Assembly (NCBI RefSeq): GCF_017743865.1
Contig: NZ_JAGHRJ010000007.1
Location: 1 to 64,000, forward strand
Source of the DNA: Labrenzia sp. R4_2
GTDB lineage: Bacteria > Pseudomonadota > Alphaproteobacteria > Rhizobiales > Stappiaceae
Direction of reading: 5' to 3'
DNA length: 64,000 nucleotides
Part shown: positions 48,929 to 57,676 of the stretch, in pieces
Position numbering within the stretch: position 1 is the stretch's first letter
Layout: every line of letters begins with the position of its first letter
Notes under the pieces: generated by a model
What the model saw: the letters and a program-made list of their open reading frames with translations, nothing else
The model's database searches: none
Told to the model about the DNA's origin: nothing
Program-made: the position numbers and the translations under genes

Positions 48929-50788
48929 TCAATTTGACGGTCTCTGGCTTAAAAACCGCCAAGCTCCCCGCATGGCAGTGACTGTTACACCCACAGCGAT
49001 GCCGACTATTGCCCCGAAAATCAACAGCAGCACGGTCCTTGGCGGCCAACTCCGAGACTTGGGCGGAAAGGCGGGCGAAATGACGCGAATGTTTGTCGTG
49101 TCAACCTGCTGCTGCTCGGTGATTTGCTGAACCCGCGCCAAGTAGGCCTCATAGATGCCAGCTTTAGCCTCCGCATCGCGCTCCAATTCCCGCAATCCGA
49201 CGGTGGCGTCGTACTGCGAGTAAACACGGGCCTGCTCGGAGGACAACTCCTTACGCAATTCCTCTACAGTGGATTGAGTTTGATTCATCTCAGAACGGGC
49301 GGCATCGACAAGGCGCCTGGCTTCACCATCAATCGCACGCTGAATTGTTTGACGTTGAGCGTTCAAAACAGTCAATTGTGGATGTTTGGGGCCTAGGGCT
49401 TGGGAACTTGAACTGAGTTCCAAGTCGATCGTGTTGGCTTCAGCCCTAAGACTAGTCATTTCCTCAGATTGAAACACGGAGGATTGGATTACAGATCCGT
49501 TGTTTTGTGCTGCAACCATTGCTTCATATTGGGATTTTGCCCTCAGGAATACGGCTTGTGCTTCCACAAGTCGATTGTTCAATTCAGCAACCCTTTGGGC
49601 CTCAACACGGTCTTCACGGCTTGAGGCCAAGCCATTTTCGCGCAAATAAGAAGAAACACGATCTTCGGCGTCAGAAACATTCTTGCGCAGTTCATCAAGC
49701 CGGTTAGCAATCGCTGTGGCAACTTTTCCCGCACTGGCCGATGCCGTGTTGAATTGTTCAATTTGAAACATTTCGACAACAGTGTTGGCGATCTCGACCG
49801 CTTTGTCCGGTTCTTCACTCCACACAGCAAGCGTAACGACAAAGGAACGCGCAGCTCGATCCACTTCGACGCGCTCGCTCAGAGCTCTCAGGGCGACAAG
49901 TTCCTTGTCACCTTCCCCCCGCCCTGAATTGGATAAAAAGGAAAACCAGGAGGGTTTGCCAACAAACTCACTATCGTTCGTCAGGTTAAGTTTGCGAATC
50001 ACCGCAAGTAAGACATTTCGCGAGACAAGGATCCGCATTTTGCTTTCAACTTCAAGAAGTTGTGCGTCTCCAATCGGGTTTGCAGGTACTAAGTCATCCC
50101 TAATGACTTGCAAATTTATAGGAGCGATCAAAATATCGGTGTAAACGGTATACCGAGGCGGGGTTGCCTGGGAAAACGTGAAACCGGCAAGAATTCCAAG
50201 AAGCGTGAACAGAATAACGATCCACTTCCCTGACCATACCCACCAGAATATGTCGCTGGCCCGAACTTCCCCCATACGCTGGATACAGCGTGAGAAGAAG
50301 TCCGAATTATTGCCTTGTGATCGGACTACAGTTGAGCTGGATTTGTATCCACTATCATTTAGACGGCTTGCAGTCGCTTTGCTGCGAGAACCACTGCGGT
50401 TTTCTCTATACCTATCTCCGACGTAAGGCCGTTCTGGCTGATAGCCTCTTGAGTACCGACTAGGCCTTCTATCAGCTCTTTCGTCTCCGACCTTATCTGC
50501 CAGCGAGTACAGCCGCTCTACGCCGCTTTCATTCATGCTCTCCTTCAAAGTACCTTCTGAGCGCATGCCAGCCCGCGTGTATTTCCTTTTGACAGAGCTC
50601 CGGTCCTGCCGGTTGATCATCCATGGATCATCCAAAGACTCATGGTCAACATCGTCTAAGTAATCGTCCTCTAAGTCATCATGAAATTGGTATTGTCCGC
50701 CGGTAAACCGCCGACGCTTGTTGGCGGATCCGGTCTTGACCTTTTTCCCGGCGGTTGACGGGCGCCTGTCATCTTTCGGCCTGTACAT
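48929..50788 (-). CDS. Wzc/GumC-like chain-length determinant protein with a long N-terminal extension, no kinase domain
   Basis: 619 residues. Residues 1-180 are a charged, Arg/Tyr/Asp/Ser-rich cytoplasmic tail of low complexity (for example DDLEDDYLDDVDHESLDDP and YSRGYQPERPYVGDRYREN). Membrane helix 1 is at about 188-206, the Wzz periplasmic domain and long coiled-coil fill 210-580, and helix 2 is near 585-605 after the PPKSRSWPPR motif. No Walker motifs follow, so the BY-kinase must be separate. The protein controls polymer length and export. The N-terminal tail is far longer than the usual 10-40 residues. Confidence 0.87.
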   Translation of the reverse strand: MYRPKDDRRPSTAGKKVKTGSANKRRRFTGGQYQFHDDLEDDYLDDVDHESLDDPWMINRQDRSSVKRKYTRAGMRSEGTLKESMNESGVERLYSLADKVGDERADRRPSRYSRGYQPERPYVGDRYRENRSGSRSKATASRLNDSGYKSSSTVVRSQGNNSDFFSRCIQRMGEVRASDIFWWVWSGKWIVILFTLLGILAGFTFSQATPPRYTVYTDILIAPINLQVIRDDLVPANPIGDAQLLEVESKMRILVSRNVLLAVIRKLNLTNDSEFVGKPSWFSFLSNSGRGEGDKELVALRALSERVEVDRAARSFVVTLAVWSEEPDKAVEIANTVVEMFQIEQFNTASASAGKVATAIANRLDELRKNVSDAEDRVSSYLRENGLASSREDRVEAQRVAELNNRLVEAQAVFLRAKSQYEAMVAAQNNGSVIQSSVFQSEEMTSLRAEANTIDLELSSSSQALGPKHPQLTVLNAQRQTIQRAIDGEARRLVDAARSEMNQTQSTVEELRKELSSEQARVYSQYDATVGLRELERDAEAKAGIYEAYLARVQQITEQQQVDTTNIRVISPAFPPKSRSWPPRTVLLLIFGAIVGIAVGVTVTAMRGAWRFLSQRPSN

Positions 50789-51254
50789 TTATGACTTCAA
50801 CCTCAACCACTGTCCCGAGAGCTAACTATGTCCGATGACACAGACTTTTTCATAATAAGGTTAATTGCAGGCAAAGACTGATATCTGTGAGCCAATGTCA
50901 TTTTAACCCCAAGAGATCTGATGAGCCCTAAGAAACTGCCTGTAACGCTGGAATTGTTTGGCGCTCCCACTTGTTTGATTCACATATAGTAATCAATTCC
51001 CACAGCAGAAGAAGATCAATAGGATTTGAGTATCAACAGTTCAGCAGCAATAAAGCCATTGCACGAATTAGTCTGGCTGTGTCCCGGAGACTGTTGAAGT
51101 CCCAGTTTTTCCGGATTTGACACCAGATACGCCGGTAACTCTAGTATCAAAGAGTCCGTAGCTTGAGGTCTTTTTTACATTTCTTTGACGTTTTTCACGC
51201 CACTCCGCCCTTATTTACTAAGGAGTACTCGAAAGCAACGCCGCTGACCCCGCT
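50789..51254. other. 466-base intergenic region before the Wzc-like gene
   Basis: No supportable gene. AT-rich stretches near 50840-51010 and 51170-51235 probably contain the promoter of the large minus-strand polysaccharide operon. I see no recognised operator. Confidence 0.5.
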
Positions 51255-52481
51255 TTAATAGTCGGTGGTGAGCTGACTCCAGATCTCAGATGCTAAACCA
51301 CCAAAAACCACGTCACCTTTTTGAATAGCGTCTAAAACAGCCTCATTTTGAGTTGAAACACAAAAATAGCTGTTGGCCTTGAAAAACAGACGTGTCTGCT
51401 CGGTTATAGCCATAAATGCGCGCTGCTCCATAACGCCAATTGCTGTGCAAAAGCCTTTCTGATCGTATAAGTCGAAAAACGCACGATACACCCTTTTCAG
51501 TTCCGCATCAGGCGCGAAAAGATGCAAGAGCCGAACGGTCCTCTGAGCTTTCTCATAGACCATAAAAGCTCCGATAGTTGTCCCGTTTTCAGATGACACC
51601 AAATACGTTTTCAGTCTCCCGAGAGTGTGGTTCCGGCTGGCCATCAAATAGAGCCATTCAAATTCCTGTTTCGACCATTCAGGCCGCAATCGAACACTTT
51701 TTATCAGTGCCAATGCAGTTGCTCTAAATTGATCGCTAGAGCAAGTCTCTATTTTCGTAGTCGACTTCGGCCTAAATGCCTCTGCGACACCGAAGCTTGG
51801 GAACCAACAGCGAATCAGGGCATCCAATGGGCGGGATAAGAAGCAGAACGTTGAAACAAGTGAAGCCGGAAGCCGTTTCTGCCAGCGCAGTACAAATGCT
51901 GATACTGGTCGATATGGCCGCTCCCAGACGAGGCTGTTTTGTGGCAAAACTATTGCACCGCCCGCGCGTCCGTGACCAGCGCTACGGGGCGACGCATTGT
52001 CAGAAAAACAGAATTCTGCAGGGTCTTGAGGACGTGCGGAAGTCGAAACGCTGGCTGCAGCGCGAGTACTGCCCTTGCCGGACGCCATAAAGGCACAGAG
52101 CATCCGCCCCCGAATTTGTTCGCCATCGATCAGATAGCCGACCGGAATTCCCAGAACCGCGCTGGTAATGTTTCCACTTTCATCAGAGTACACAACCCCT
52201 CCTTGAGACGTTGATGAAATCGGATTGCCGAATGAAAGGTCTTTAATATATTCGATCAAGTTCTGGTCAACTTTATGCCCTGGAGCGCCGAAAACCTTCA
52301 CGAACAACTCCGCAACTTGCGGGATGTCTTCGATGGCCAGTTGGTGCGCTCCAATTCTTTTTCTTACGCCTTGTCCGAGACCCCTCTCAGCGAGTTCGTT
52401 ATTAAACATTTGCAACGCTTCGACCGATTGCTCTCCATAGGCAGCAGATCTGGCACCCTCAAGGATCTGTTTGGCTTTCAT
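51255..52481 (-). CDS. GNAT-like acyltransferase family protein (paralog of the gene at 54700)
   Basis: 408 residues. The N-terminal half (AIEDIPQVAELFVKVFG...SDESGNITSAVLGIPV) has a GNAT-like beginning and aligns with the start of the protein at 54700. The C-terminal half (KSVRLRPEWSKQEFEWLYLM, TYLVSSENGTTIGAFMVYEKAQ) looks like a second GNAT-type fold, as in FemAB/tandem GNAT proteins. Likely transfers an acyl or aminoacyl group onto the polysaccharide; not proven. The stretch about residues 140-175 is Ser/Ala/Arg-rich and matches its paralog poorly, so a local frameshift pair is possible. Its start overlaps the flippase stop (ATGA). Confidence 0.68.
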   Translation of the reverse strand: MKAKQILEGARSAAYGEQSVEALQMFNNELAERGLGQGVRKRIGAHQLAIEDIPQVAELFVKVFGAPGHKVDQNLIEYIKDLSFGNPISSTSQGGVVYSDESGNITSAVLGIPVGYLIDGEQIRGRMLCAFMASGKGSTRAAASVSTSARPQDPAEFCFSDNASPRSAGHGRAGGAIVLPQNSLVWERPYRPVSAFVLRWQKRLPASLVSTFCFLSRPLDALIRCWFPSFGVAEAFRPKSTTKIETCSSDQFRATALALIKSVRLRPEWSKQEFEWLYLMASRNHTLGRLKTYLVSSENGTTIGAFMVYEKAQRTVRLLHLFAPDAELKRVYRAFFDLYDQKGFCTAIGVMEQRAFMAITEQTRLFFKANSYFCVSTQNEAVLDAIQKGDVVFGGLASEIWSQLTTDY

Positions 52482-53773
52482 GATACCTCAGGGCTCCTCG
52501 TACGCGACAACTTCATCACATAAAAATAGATCCCCCACGCAACCAGCGCCGTCAGGATTTCAACATTATAGTAGGCAACAATGGTTCCTGTTGGGGGGTA
52601 AAACCAAGTCCCTAAGGCAATGAATATTGCACCAAAAATACTTCCGCCGCCCAAGATCCAGGCTCGGTATTTCTGATTACCTGAAGCCCCTAATGCTTCA
52701 ATTGCAACAACCCAAACTGCCATTGGGATGATTACCCAACATAAAACTCGCGTGAAATCGACGAGAGAAGTATACCCTTCTCCGAAAATGACCGGCAGAA
52801 GCGGAGCAAGCAGAAACACCACTAGAGCGGCGGAAAAAGCGATTGTTATCGTTATCCAGAAAACTTTCTGCACTCTTCCCCAAGCGTAGTGAAGGCCATT
52901 AACCGCGACCTTGGCAGTACCCGGATAGACAAGCCGGTTTAATGCATCGATTGACAGATAGCTGCTTTCGACAATCCGGCGCGCAACACTGTAGCTGGCG
53001 ACAATTTCAGCTGTAGAAACAATGTTAAGTACCATAACATCCACGTTCTGACGCGTAGCCCGCAAGATGAAAGGAATGCTGAAGTAAAGACCTTGTCTGA
53101 CTTCCTCAGGCACGATGCTGAACACCGGCCGACCATAGGGCCTAATGGCATATATTGCGCCGAGGGCAACAATGACATGCGCGGCAAACTGCCAGAAGAT
53201 GAAACTGGCAACGGTCGTCACACCAAAAACGATACAAGCCGTCACCGCAGCGATTGTACGAACGATGGCAAACGACAAAACGGTTGCATTCGCTCCTGCG
53301 AATTTCTCATGTGCGATGAAAATTTGCTCAACGAGTACAATGACACGAACTAAAAGAATGTTTGTTGTCATCATCAAGGTGATGAGAAAGAAATTCGCGA
53401 TTGGATCATCGGACACCTTGAAATAGTGCGGCAAAACCAGACTTCCAACGAAGATAATTGCGAAGGCACTTGGAAGGGTTAGCAGAATGTTGTGACCCAA
53501 CAGCTTTGGGTACATCGATGGGTCTTGGGCGGTTCGTCGCAAAAGGCTTTCCATAGCCCCCAGACCACAGAGGTGTACCGCGATGTTGGCAACCGCCATC
53601 AAGGTGACGAAGAGACTAAACTGGTCAACGCCAAACCACCTGGCCAGGATTGCGAACGTGAGTAGCTGTGCGGCAGCGCTCAACACGAGGCTTCCACCGG
53701 AGGCGACATAGGTTTTCGCCATCTTGAAGGACGCCAATTGCTGAAAGCGCATTTTCATAGGTGCAATACTCAT
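52478..53773 (-). CDS. Wzx-like oligosaccharide flippase (MATE/MOP superfamily)
   Basis: 431 residues with about twelve membrane helices (first at about 22-45: GGSLVLSAAAQLLTFAILARWFG). The layout and the sparse charged helices match polysaccharide flippases. It moves lipid-linked repeat units across the inner membrane. The frame begins at a TTG at 53776; the ATG at 53773 is used, although no strong Shine-Dalgarno is seen. First gene of the minus-strand polysaccharide block, divergent from the PrmC-like gene. Confidence 0.88.
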   Translation of the reverse strand: MSIAPMKMRFQQLASFKMAKTYVASGGSLVLSAAAQLLTFAILARWFGVDQFSLFVTLMAVANIAVHLCGLGAMESLLRRTAQDPSMYPKLLGHNILLTLPSAFAIIFVGSLVLPHYFKVSDDPIANFFLITLMMTTNILLVRVIVLVEQIFIAHEKFAGANATVLSFAIVRTIAAVTACIVFGVTTVASFIFWQFAAHVIVALGAIYAIRPYGRPVFSIVPEEVRQGLYFSIPFILRATRQNVDVMVLNIVSTAEIVASYSVARRIVESSYLSIDALNRLVYPGTAKVAVNGLHYAWGRVQKVFWITITIAFSAALVVFLLAPLLPVIFGEGYTSLVDFTRVLCWVIIPMAVWVVAIEALGASGNQKYRAWILGGGSIFGAIFIALGTWFYPPTGTIVAYYNVEILTALVAWGIYFYVMKLSRTRSPEVS

Positions 53774-54028
53774 CAAAAAAGATTCACTAAGGTGATATTC
53801 AATTATTGATCAACCGGTATTGACTGATGAATATCCCAATAGCGTTGACGATCAATTTACAGAAAACTGCCTAGGGGCCCGACCACATAATGAACACAAA
53901 CCAACGGAGCGTTTACTCTGGCAAGGTGCGTGGTTTAGAACATCGATAGCTGAACACCTAAAGCGGCCAAAATAAAGCCATCACTGCGGCAATAGCCGCT
54001 CCATTTCATTCCTAAGGCGACTTCTCAC

Positions 54029-54703
54029 ATGTCAGGATCTGCCGCTTCACCCATCACAAAACCGTTTCTGGGGATCGAAATTCAGCTTGCAGGTAGCGTT
54101 CTGGTCCCGCGCGCAGAAACTGAATTGCTTGGCGCAACCGCGATCCGGCTTGTTCAAGAATTGGATGGCCCCTTAAAGGTCATCGACATGTGCTGCGGTT
54201 CCGGCAATCTGGCACTTGCCATTGCGCACCATCTGCCAAATGCAAAGGTGCGGGCCTGTGATTTGACCGAAGACTGTATAGCCACCACTAAGGAGAACGC
54301 ACGCCTGCTTGGGCTACATGATCGCGTCACAACGTGCAGGGGCGATCTGTTTTCTGCTTTGCCGCACGCAAGTCCCGGCGAAGAAACGGATTTGATTGTT
54401 TGCAATCCGCCCTACATCTCTTCGGGCCGCCTGGAAAATGAGAGCGCTCATCTTCTGGAAAACGAACCACGGGCCGCGTTTGACGGTGGGCCATACGGGA
54501 TTTCCGTACTCCAGCGCCTTGTTCGCGATGCCGCGGGCCATCTCAAAGAAGGGGGATGGCTCGCCTTTGAATTTGGTGAAGGTCAGCACAAGCAAGCGCT
54601 GCATCTTCTCAAAAGAGCCAAATGCTACGTCGATATTCAGCTCATTGACAACAATGACAGTGTTCCAAGAGTTGCTATTGCCCGCAAAGAGCACAATCAA
54701 TGA
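54029..54703 (+). CDS. PrmC/HemK-like SAM-dependent methyltransferase, short form
   Basis: 224 residues. LVPRAETELLGATAI is the PrmC lead motif, VIDMCCGSGNLALAIA the SAM site (motif I) and VCNPPYISS the NPPY active site for amide-nitrogen methylation. The N-terminal helical domain of release-factor methyltransferase PrmC (about 80 residues) is absent, so this is a paralog, probably with a different substrate. The next gene overlaps its stop by four bases. Its link to the polysaccharide locus is positional only. Confidence 0.83.
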   Translation: MSGSAASPITKPFLGIEIQLAGSVLVPRAETELLGATAIRLVQELDGPLKVIDMCCGSGNLALAIAHHLPNAKVRACDLTEDCIATTKENARLLGLHDRVTTCRGDLFSALPHASPGEETDLIVCNPPYISSGRLENESAHLLENEPRAAFDGGPYGISVLQRLVRDAAGHLKEGGWLAFEFGEGQHKQALHLLKRAKCYVDIQLIDNNDSVPRVAIARKEHNQ

Positions 54704-55815
54704 GCAACATCAGAACGGCTGTCCCTGGTGATGCTGATGCTGTTGCTCGGCTGTTTTGTGATGTCTTTCGAAACGGTTCCTCAGCCGATGAGGATCAACT
54801 GCGCGCCTATCTGGAGAAGTTGTATCTTCATCCGGAAGACAATGGCGGTATTGGGTCTCTCGTGCATGAAACATCTTCGGGCGACATTTCGGGATTTTTG
54901 GGCGGATATGCCGCGCCGATGGTATTCGAAAACAGACGTTTACTTGCGGCTATCTGCGGATCCTTCATGGTTAAAGATCCAAAAGCCGAACCGTTGACCG
55001 CGCCCCGGTTGATGAAAGCCTTTCTAAACGGGCCACAAGACCTTTCGCTGAGTGAAACAGCGAGCGAAGTGTCGCATACAATGTGGACGAAGCTAGGCGG
55101 AATTACTCTTCCAGATTATAGCTGGACCTGGCACCGCTCACTACGTCCGACCAACTATTTACTTATAGTATCGGCGGCCAGATCTAACTTGCTGAAAGCA
55201 GCGTTTCCGGTCATCAAACCCGTCACCAACTTCTTAGATAGCTCACTGTTGAAGCGTAATGCACATGCTGGAAAGAGCTGGCTTGCGCTTGGGCAACCTG
55301 AAAACCAGTCAGCGGAGCTTGTTGCGCCGATCGACCATAGCACGTTCATAGGTCTATTCGAAAAATGTACAGACAGGTTTTCGCCTCGACCTGCGTTTGA
55401 CAAAACGCAACTCCTACAACTCCTGGACGACTCAAAGCAAAAATCTAAAATTGGTCCTATGGAGGTAGCCAAGATTAATGGAAAGCGGAATGAACCGATC
55501 GGAACGTTAATCTATCATAAAGGTCATGATCGTGTTCTTCGTGTACTTCAGATGCTTTCGCTACCAAAAGCAGAATCTCAAGTTCTGGAAGCAGTTTTGA
55601 ACTACGCTAATTGGAGCGGTGCAGTCGCTGTTACTGGGCGAACACAACCGAATTTCATTCCAGAGATTTTAGGTAGGCGGATCTTTCTATCCAACCATAA
55701 TGCCACAGTGGTCCACTCCCGAGATCCGGAAATCGTAGCTGCCTACATCCGAGGAAAAGGTTTCGCAAATGGGCTAGTTGGAGAGTACTGGAACAGGTTG
55801 AACGGAGACATTTGA
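54700..55815 (+). CDS. GNAT-like protein (paralog of the gene at 51255)
   Basis: 371 residues. N-terminal GNAT-like region (NIRTAVPGDADAVARLFCDVF, SGDISGFLGGYAAPMVFENRRLLAAICGSFMV) and a conserved LPDYSWTWHRSLRP stretch align with the protein at 51255 (LPQNSLVWERPYRP). The C-terminal half is a second, weaker GNAT-like fold. Probably an acyltransferase of the polysaccharide locus; substrate unknown. Translationally coupled to the methyltransferase (ATGA). Confidence 0.7.
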   Translation: MSNIRTAVPGDADAVARLFCDVFRNGSSADEDQLRAYLEKLYLHPEDNGGIGSLVHETSSGDISGFLGGYAAPMVFENRRLLAAICGSFMVKDPKAEPLTAPRLMKAFLNGPQDLSLSETASEVSHTMWTKLGGITLPDYSWTWHRSLRPTNYLLIVSAARSNLLKAAFPVIKPVTNFLDSSLLKRNAHAGKSWLALGQPENQSAELVAPIDHSTFIGLFEKCTDRFSPRPAFDKTQLLQLLDDSKQKSKIGPMEVAKINGKRNEPIGTLIYHKGHDRVLRVLQMLSLPKAESQVLEAVLNYANWSGAVAVTGRTQPNFIPEILGRRIFLSNHNATVVHSRDPEIVAAYIRGKGFANGLVGEYWNRLNGDI

Positions 55816-55904
55816 GCGTCCACGATTGCCAAGAAGGTAACTAATCGCTTTAAAACCCTTATTTTCAAGACGCGATTGGTGGGTCGACCTGATACCGAAG
55901 TTCA

Positions 55905-56747
55905 TCAGTCCACAACAACTTCCTGCCGCTGGGAGCCGAGGCCCTGGATGCCGAGCTCCACAACGTCACCGGCTTTCAGATAGCGCGGCGGTTTCATGCC
56001 CATGCCGACACCCGGAGGTGTTCCAGTGGAAATGATGTCGCCCGGATGCAGCGTCATGAACCGGCTGAGATAGGAGACGAGATACGCCACGGAATAGACC
56101 ATCGTCCGGGTCGACCCGTCCTGAAGCTTTTCGCCATTCACTGTCAGCCACATGTTCAAATCTTGCGGGTCAGAGACCTCGTCCCGTGTGACCAGCCACG
56201 GCCCGACCGGGCCAAAACTGTCGCAGGACTTGCCTTTGGTCCACTGGCCTGACCGCTCAATCTGATAGCTGCGTTCCGAAATGTCGTTGGCCACCGTATA
56301 CCCGGCCACATGGTCCATGGCGTCCGCGTCATTGACGTATTTCGCGGTCTTGCCGATCACGACAGCCAGTTCAGCTTCCCAGTCCGTCTTTTCGCTGCCG
56401 CGCGGCAATAAAGTGGGATCGTTAGGACCACAGATCGCACTGGTTGCCTTCATGAAAATGATCGGTTCCGGCGGCACATCCATACCGGCCTCTTCCGCGT
56501 GGTCTGCGTAATTCAGACCGATACAGATGAACTTGCCTGTTCCGGCAACACAGGGGCCAAGTCGCGTTCCAGGCGTGACTTCCGGAAGCTTTTCCGCGTC
56601 AATGCCGCGAAGGGCCGAAAGACCGGCATCGGACAAAACCGCACCCGCGATATCCGGAACAATGCCCGTGAGATCGCGGATCTTGCCGTCTTTGTCCAGT
56701 AGACCGGGTTTTTCGGCGCCTGGGGCCCCATGCCGCAACAACTTCAT
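55905..56747 (-). CDS. Fumarylacetoacetate hydrolase (FAH) family protein
   Basis: 280 residues. FAH fold with FICIGLNYADHAEE, EPIIFMKATSAICGPND, metal ligands in KTDWEAELAVVIGK and AGYTVANDISERSYQ, and the C-terminal ISTGTPPGVGMGMKPPRYL. Members cleave C-C bonds of acylpyruvates or ureidoglycolate, or decarboxylate oxaloacetate; many are annotated ureidoglycolate lyase, which would suit a nitrogen-compound locus, but this is not proven. The ATG at 56747 has a GGGAG-type box; the upstream frame crosses a terminator and is rejected. Confidence 0.88.
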   Translation of the reverse strand: MKLLRHGAPGAEKPGLLDKDGKIRDLTGIVPDIAGAVLSDAGLSALRGIDAEKLPEVTPGTRLGPCVAGTGKFICIGLNYADHAEEAGMDVPPEPIIFMKATSAICGPNDPTLLPRGSEKTDWEAELAVVIGKTAKYVNDADAMDHVAGYTVANDISERSYQIERSGQWTKGKSCDSFGPVGPWLVTRDEVSDPQDLNMWLTVNGEKLQDGSTRTMVYSVAYLVSYLSRFMTLHPGDIISTGTPPGVGMGMKPPRYLKAGDVVELGIQGLGSQRQEVVVD

Positions 56748-56833
56748 TCCTGTATCTCCCGTTGCCCAAGTGATTGCACGTTCAAGCGCAGCCGAAAAGT
56801 GCAGCAGTGCCAAAAAGACCTGCATCCGGCACA

Positions 56834-56864
56834 CAAAAAAGGCTCCAGGTTCCCCTGAAGCCCC
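56834..56864 (-). terminator. Intrinsic terminator after the glutathione-transferase gene
   Basis: Minus strand GGCTTCAGG-GGAA-CCTGGAGCC followed by TTTTTTG. It separates the GST gene from the FAH gene downstream, so FAH may have its own promoter or depend on readthrough. Confidence 0.8.
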
Positions 56865-56888
56865 ATTGAGTTTAGGCGCTTTAGGAAC

Positions 56889-57521
56889 TCAAGCGCCAGG
56901 AACCTTCATGGCGGAAAAGTCGATCATGATGTTCTCCTGATAGGCTTTCCGTTCACACAGCCGGTCATAATAGGCTTTCAGTTGCGGGAGATCCGCACGA
57001 TCGAAATCCAGTTCGTAGTATCGGTACAAAAGGCCGCCAACCTGGTAGTCGACGAGATTGAGTGCATCACCGCCGAAAAACGGACCTTTGATGTTTGCCT
57101 CGAAGATACCCATCGCCTGCTTCAGAGCCGCTTCTGCCTGAGCAACCGCAGCCCCGTTGCGTTCTTCCGCAGTCACCCGGACCATCTGGATAAAGATCGT
57201 TGGGATCAACGGCACATAGATGTGCTGACGGGACATGTCGGCCCATTTTTCGATCTGCGCGGCCGCCATCGGGTCGCTCGGATGCCCACCAAAACGGCGC
57301 ATCAGATAACGCAGGATGGTGACTGCTTCCGAAATCGCCTGACCATCTTCTTCCAGAACCGGCACAAGACCCAGCGGGTTCATGCCCAAGAACTCTTGGG
57401 TATCCGTGCCGCCAAACGGGCCCCCGACATCAAGGCGTTCATACTCGACACCCAGCTCGTCCAGGCACCAGATCACGGGCTGCACATTGGCCGAGGTCTT
57501 GCGGCCATGGATCTTGATCAT
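56889..57521 (-). CDS. Glutathione S-transferase family protein
   Basis: 210 residues. Thioredoxin-like N-terminal domain (IKIHGRKTSANVQPVIWCLDELGVEYERLDVGG, FLGMNPLGLVPVLEEDG and the SEAVTILRYL glutathione-binding motif) and all-helical C-terminal domain with FFGGDALNLVDYQVGGLLYRYYEL. Catalyses glutathione conjugation or a related thiol reaction; substrate unknown. The ATG at 57521 follows GGGAG. Downstream of creatinase on the same strand. Confidence 0.9.
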   Translation of the reverse strand: MIKIHGRKTSANVQPVIWCLDELGVEYERLDVGGPFGGTDTQEFLGMNPLGLVPVLEEDGQAISEAVTILRYLMRRFGGHPSDPMAAAQIEKWADMSRQHIYVPLIPTIFIQMVRVTAEERNGAAVAQAEAALKQAMGIFEANIKGPFFGGDALNLVDYQVGGLLYRYYELDFDRADLPQLKAYYDRLCERKAYQENIMIDFSAMKVPGA

Positions 57522-57676
57522 TTTCAACTGTCTCCCAAACTGGATGTCGCTTTTTGTTGCGGCTGGATAATGCCCGGTCATGCGCGTTGAGCCAATGGCT
57601 TCAAAATTCGAATTGCAGCACAATTCGTCCTGCATGGCCGCCGCCGGAACCCATGATGCCCCGGCGGCTACCTCAA

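Noticed and set aside
36125-55815. Exosortase (XrtA)-type locus
   Set aside because: The ligase, ACP and amidotransferase recall such loci, but there is no exosortase, PEP-CTERM protein or PrsK/PrsR pair here.
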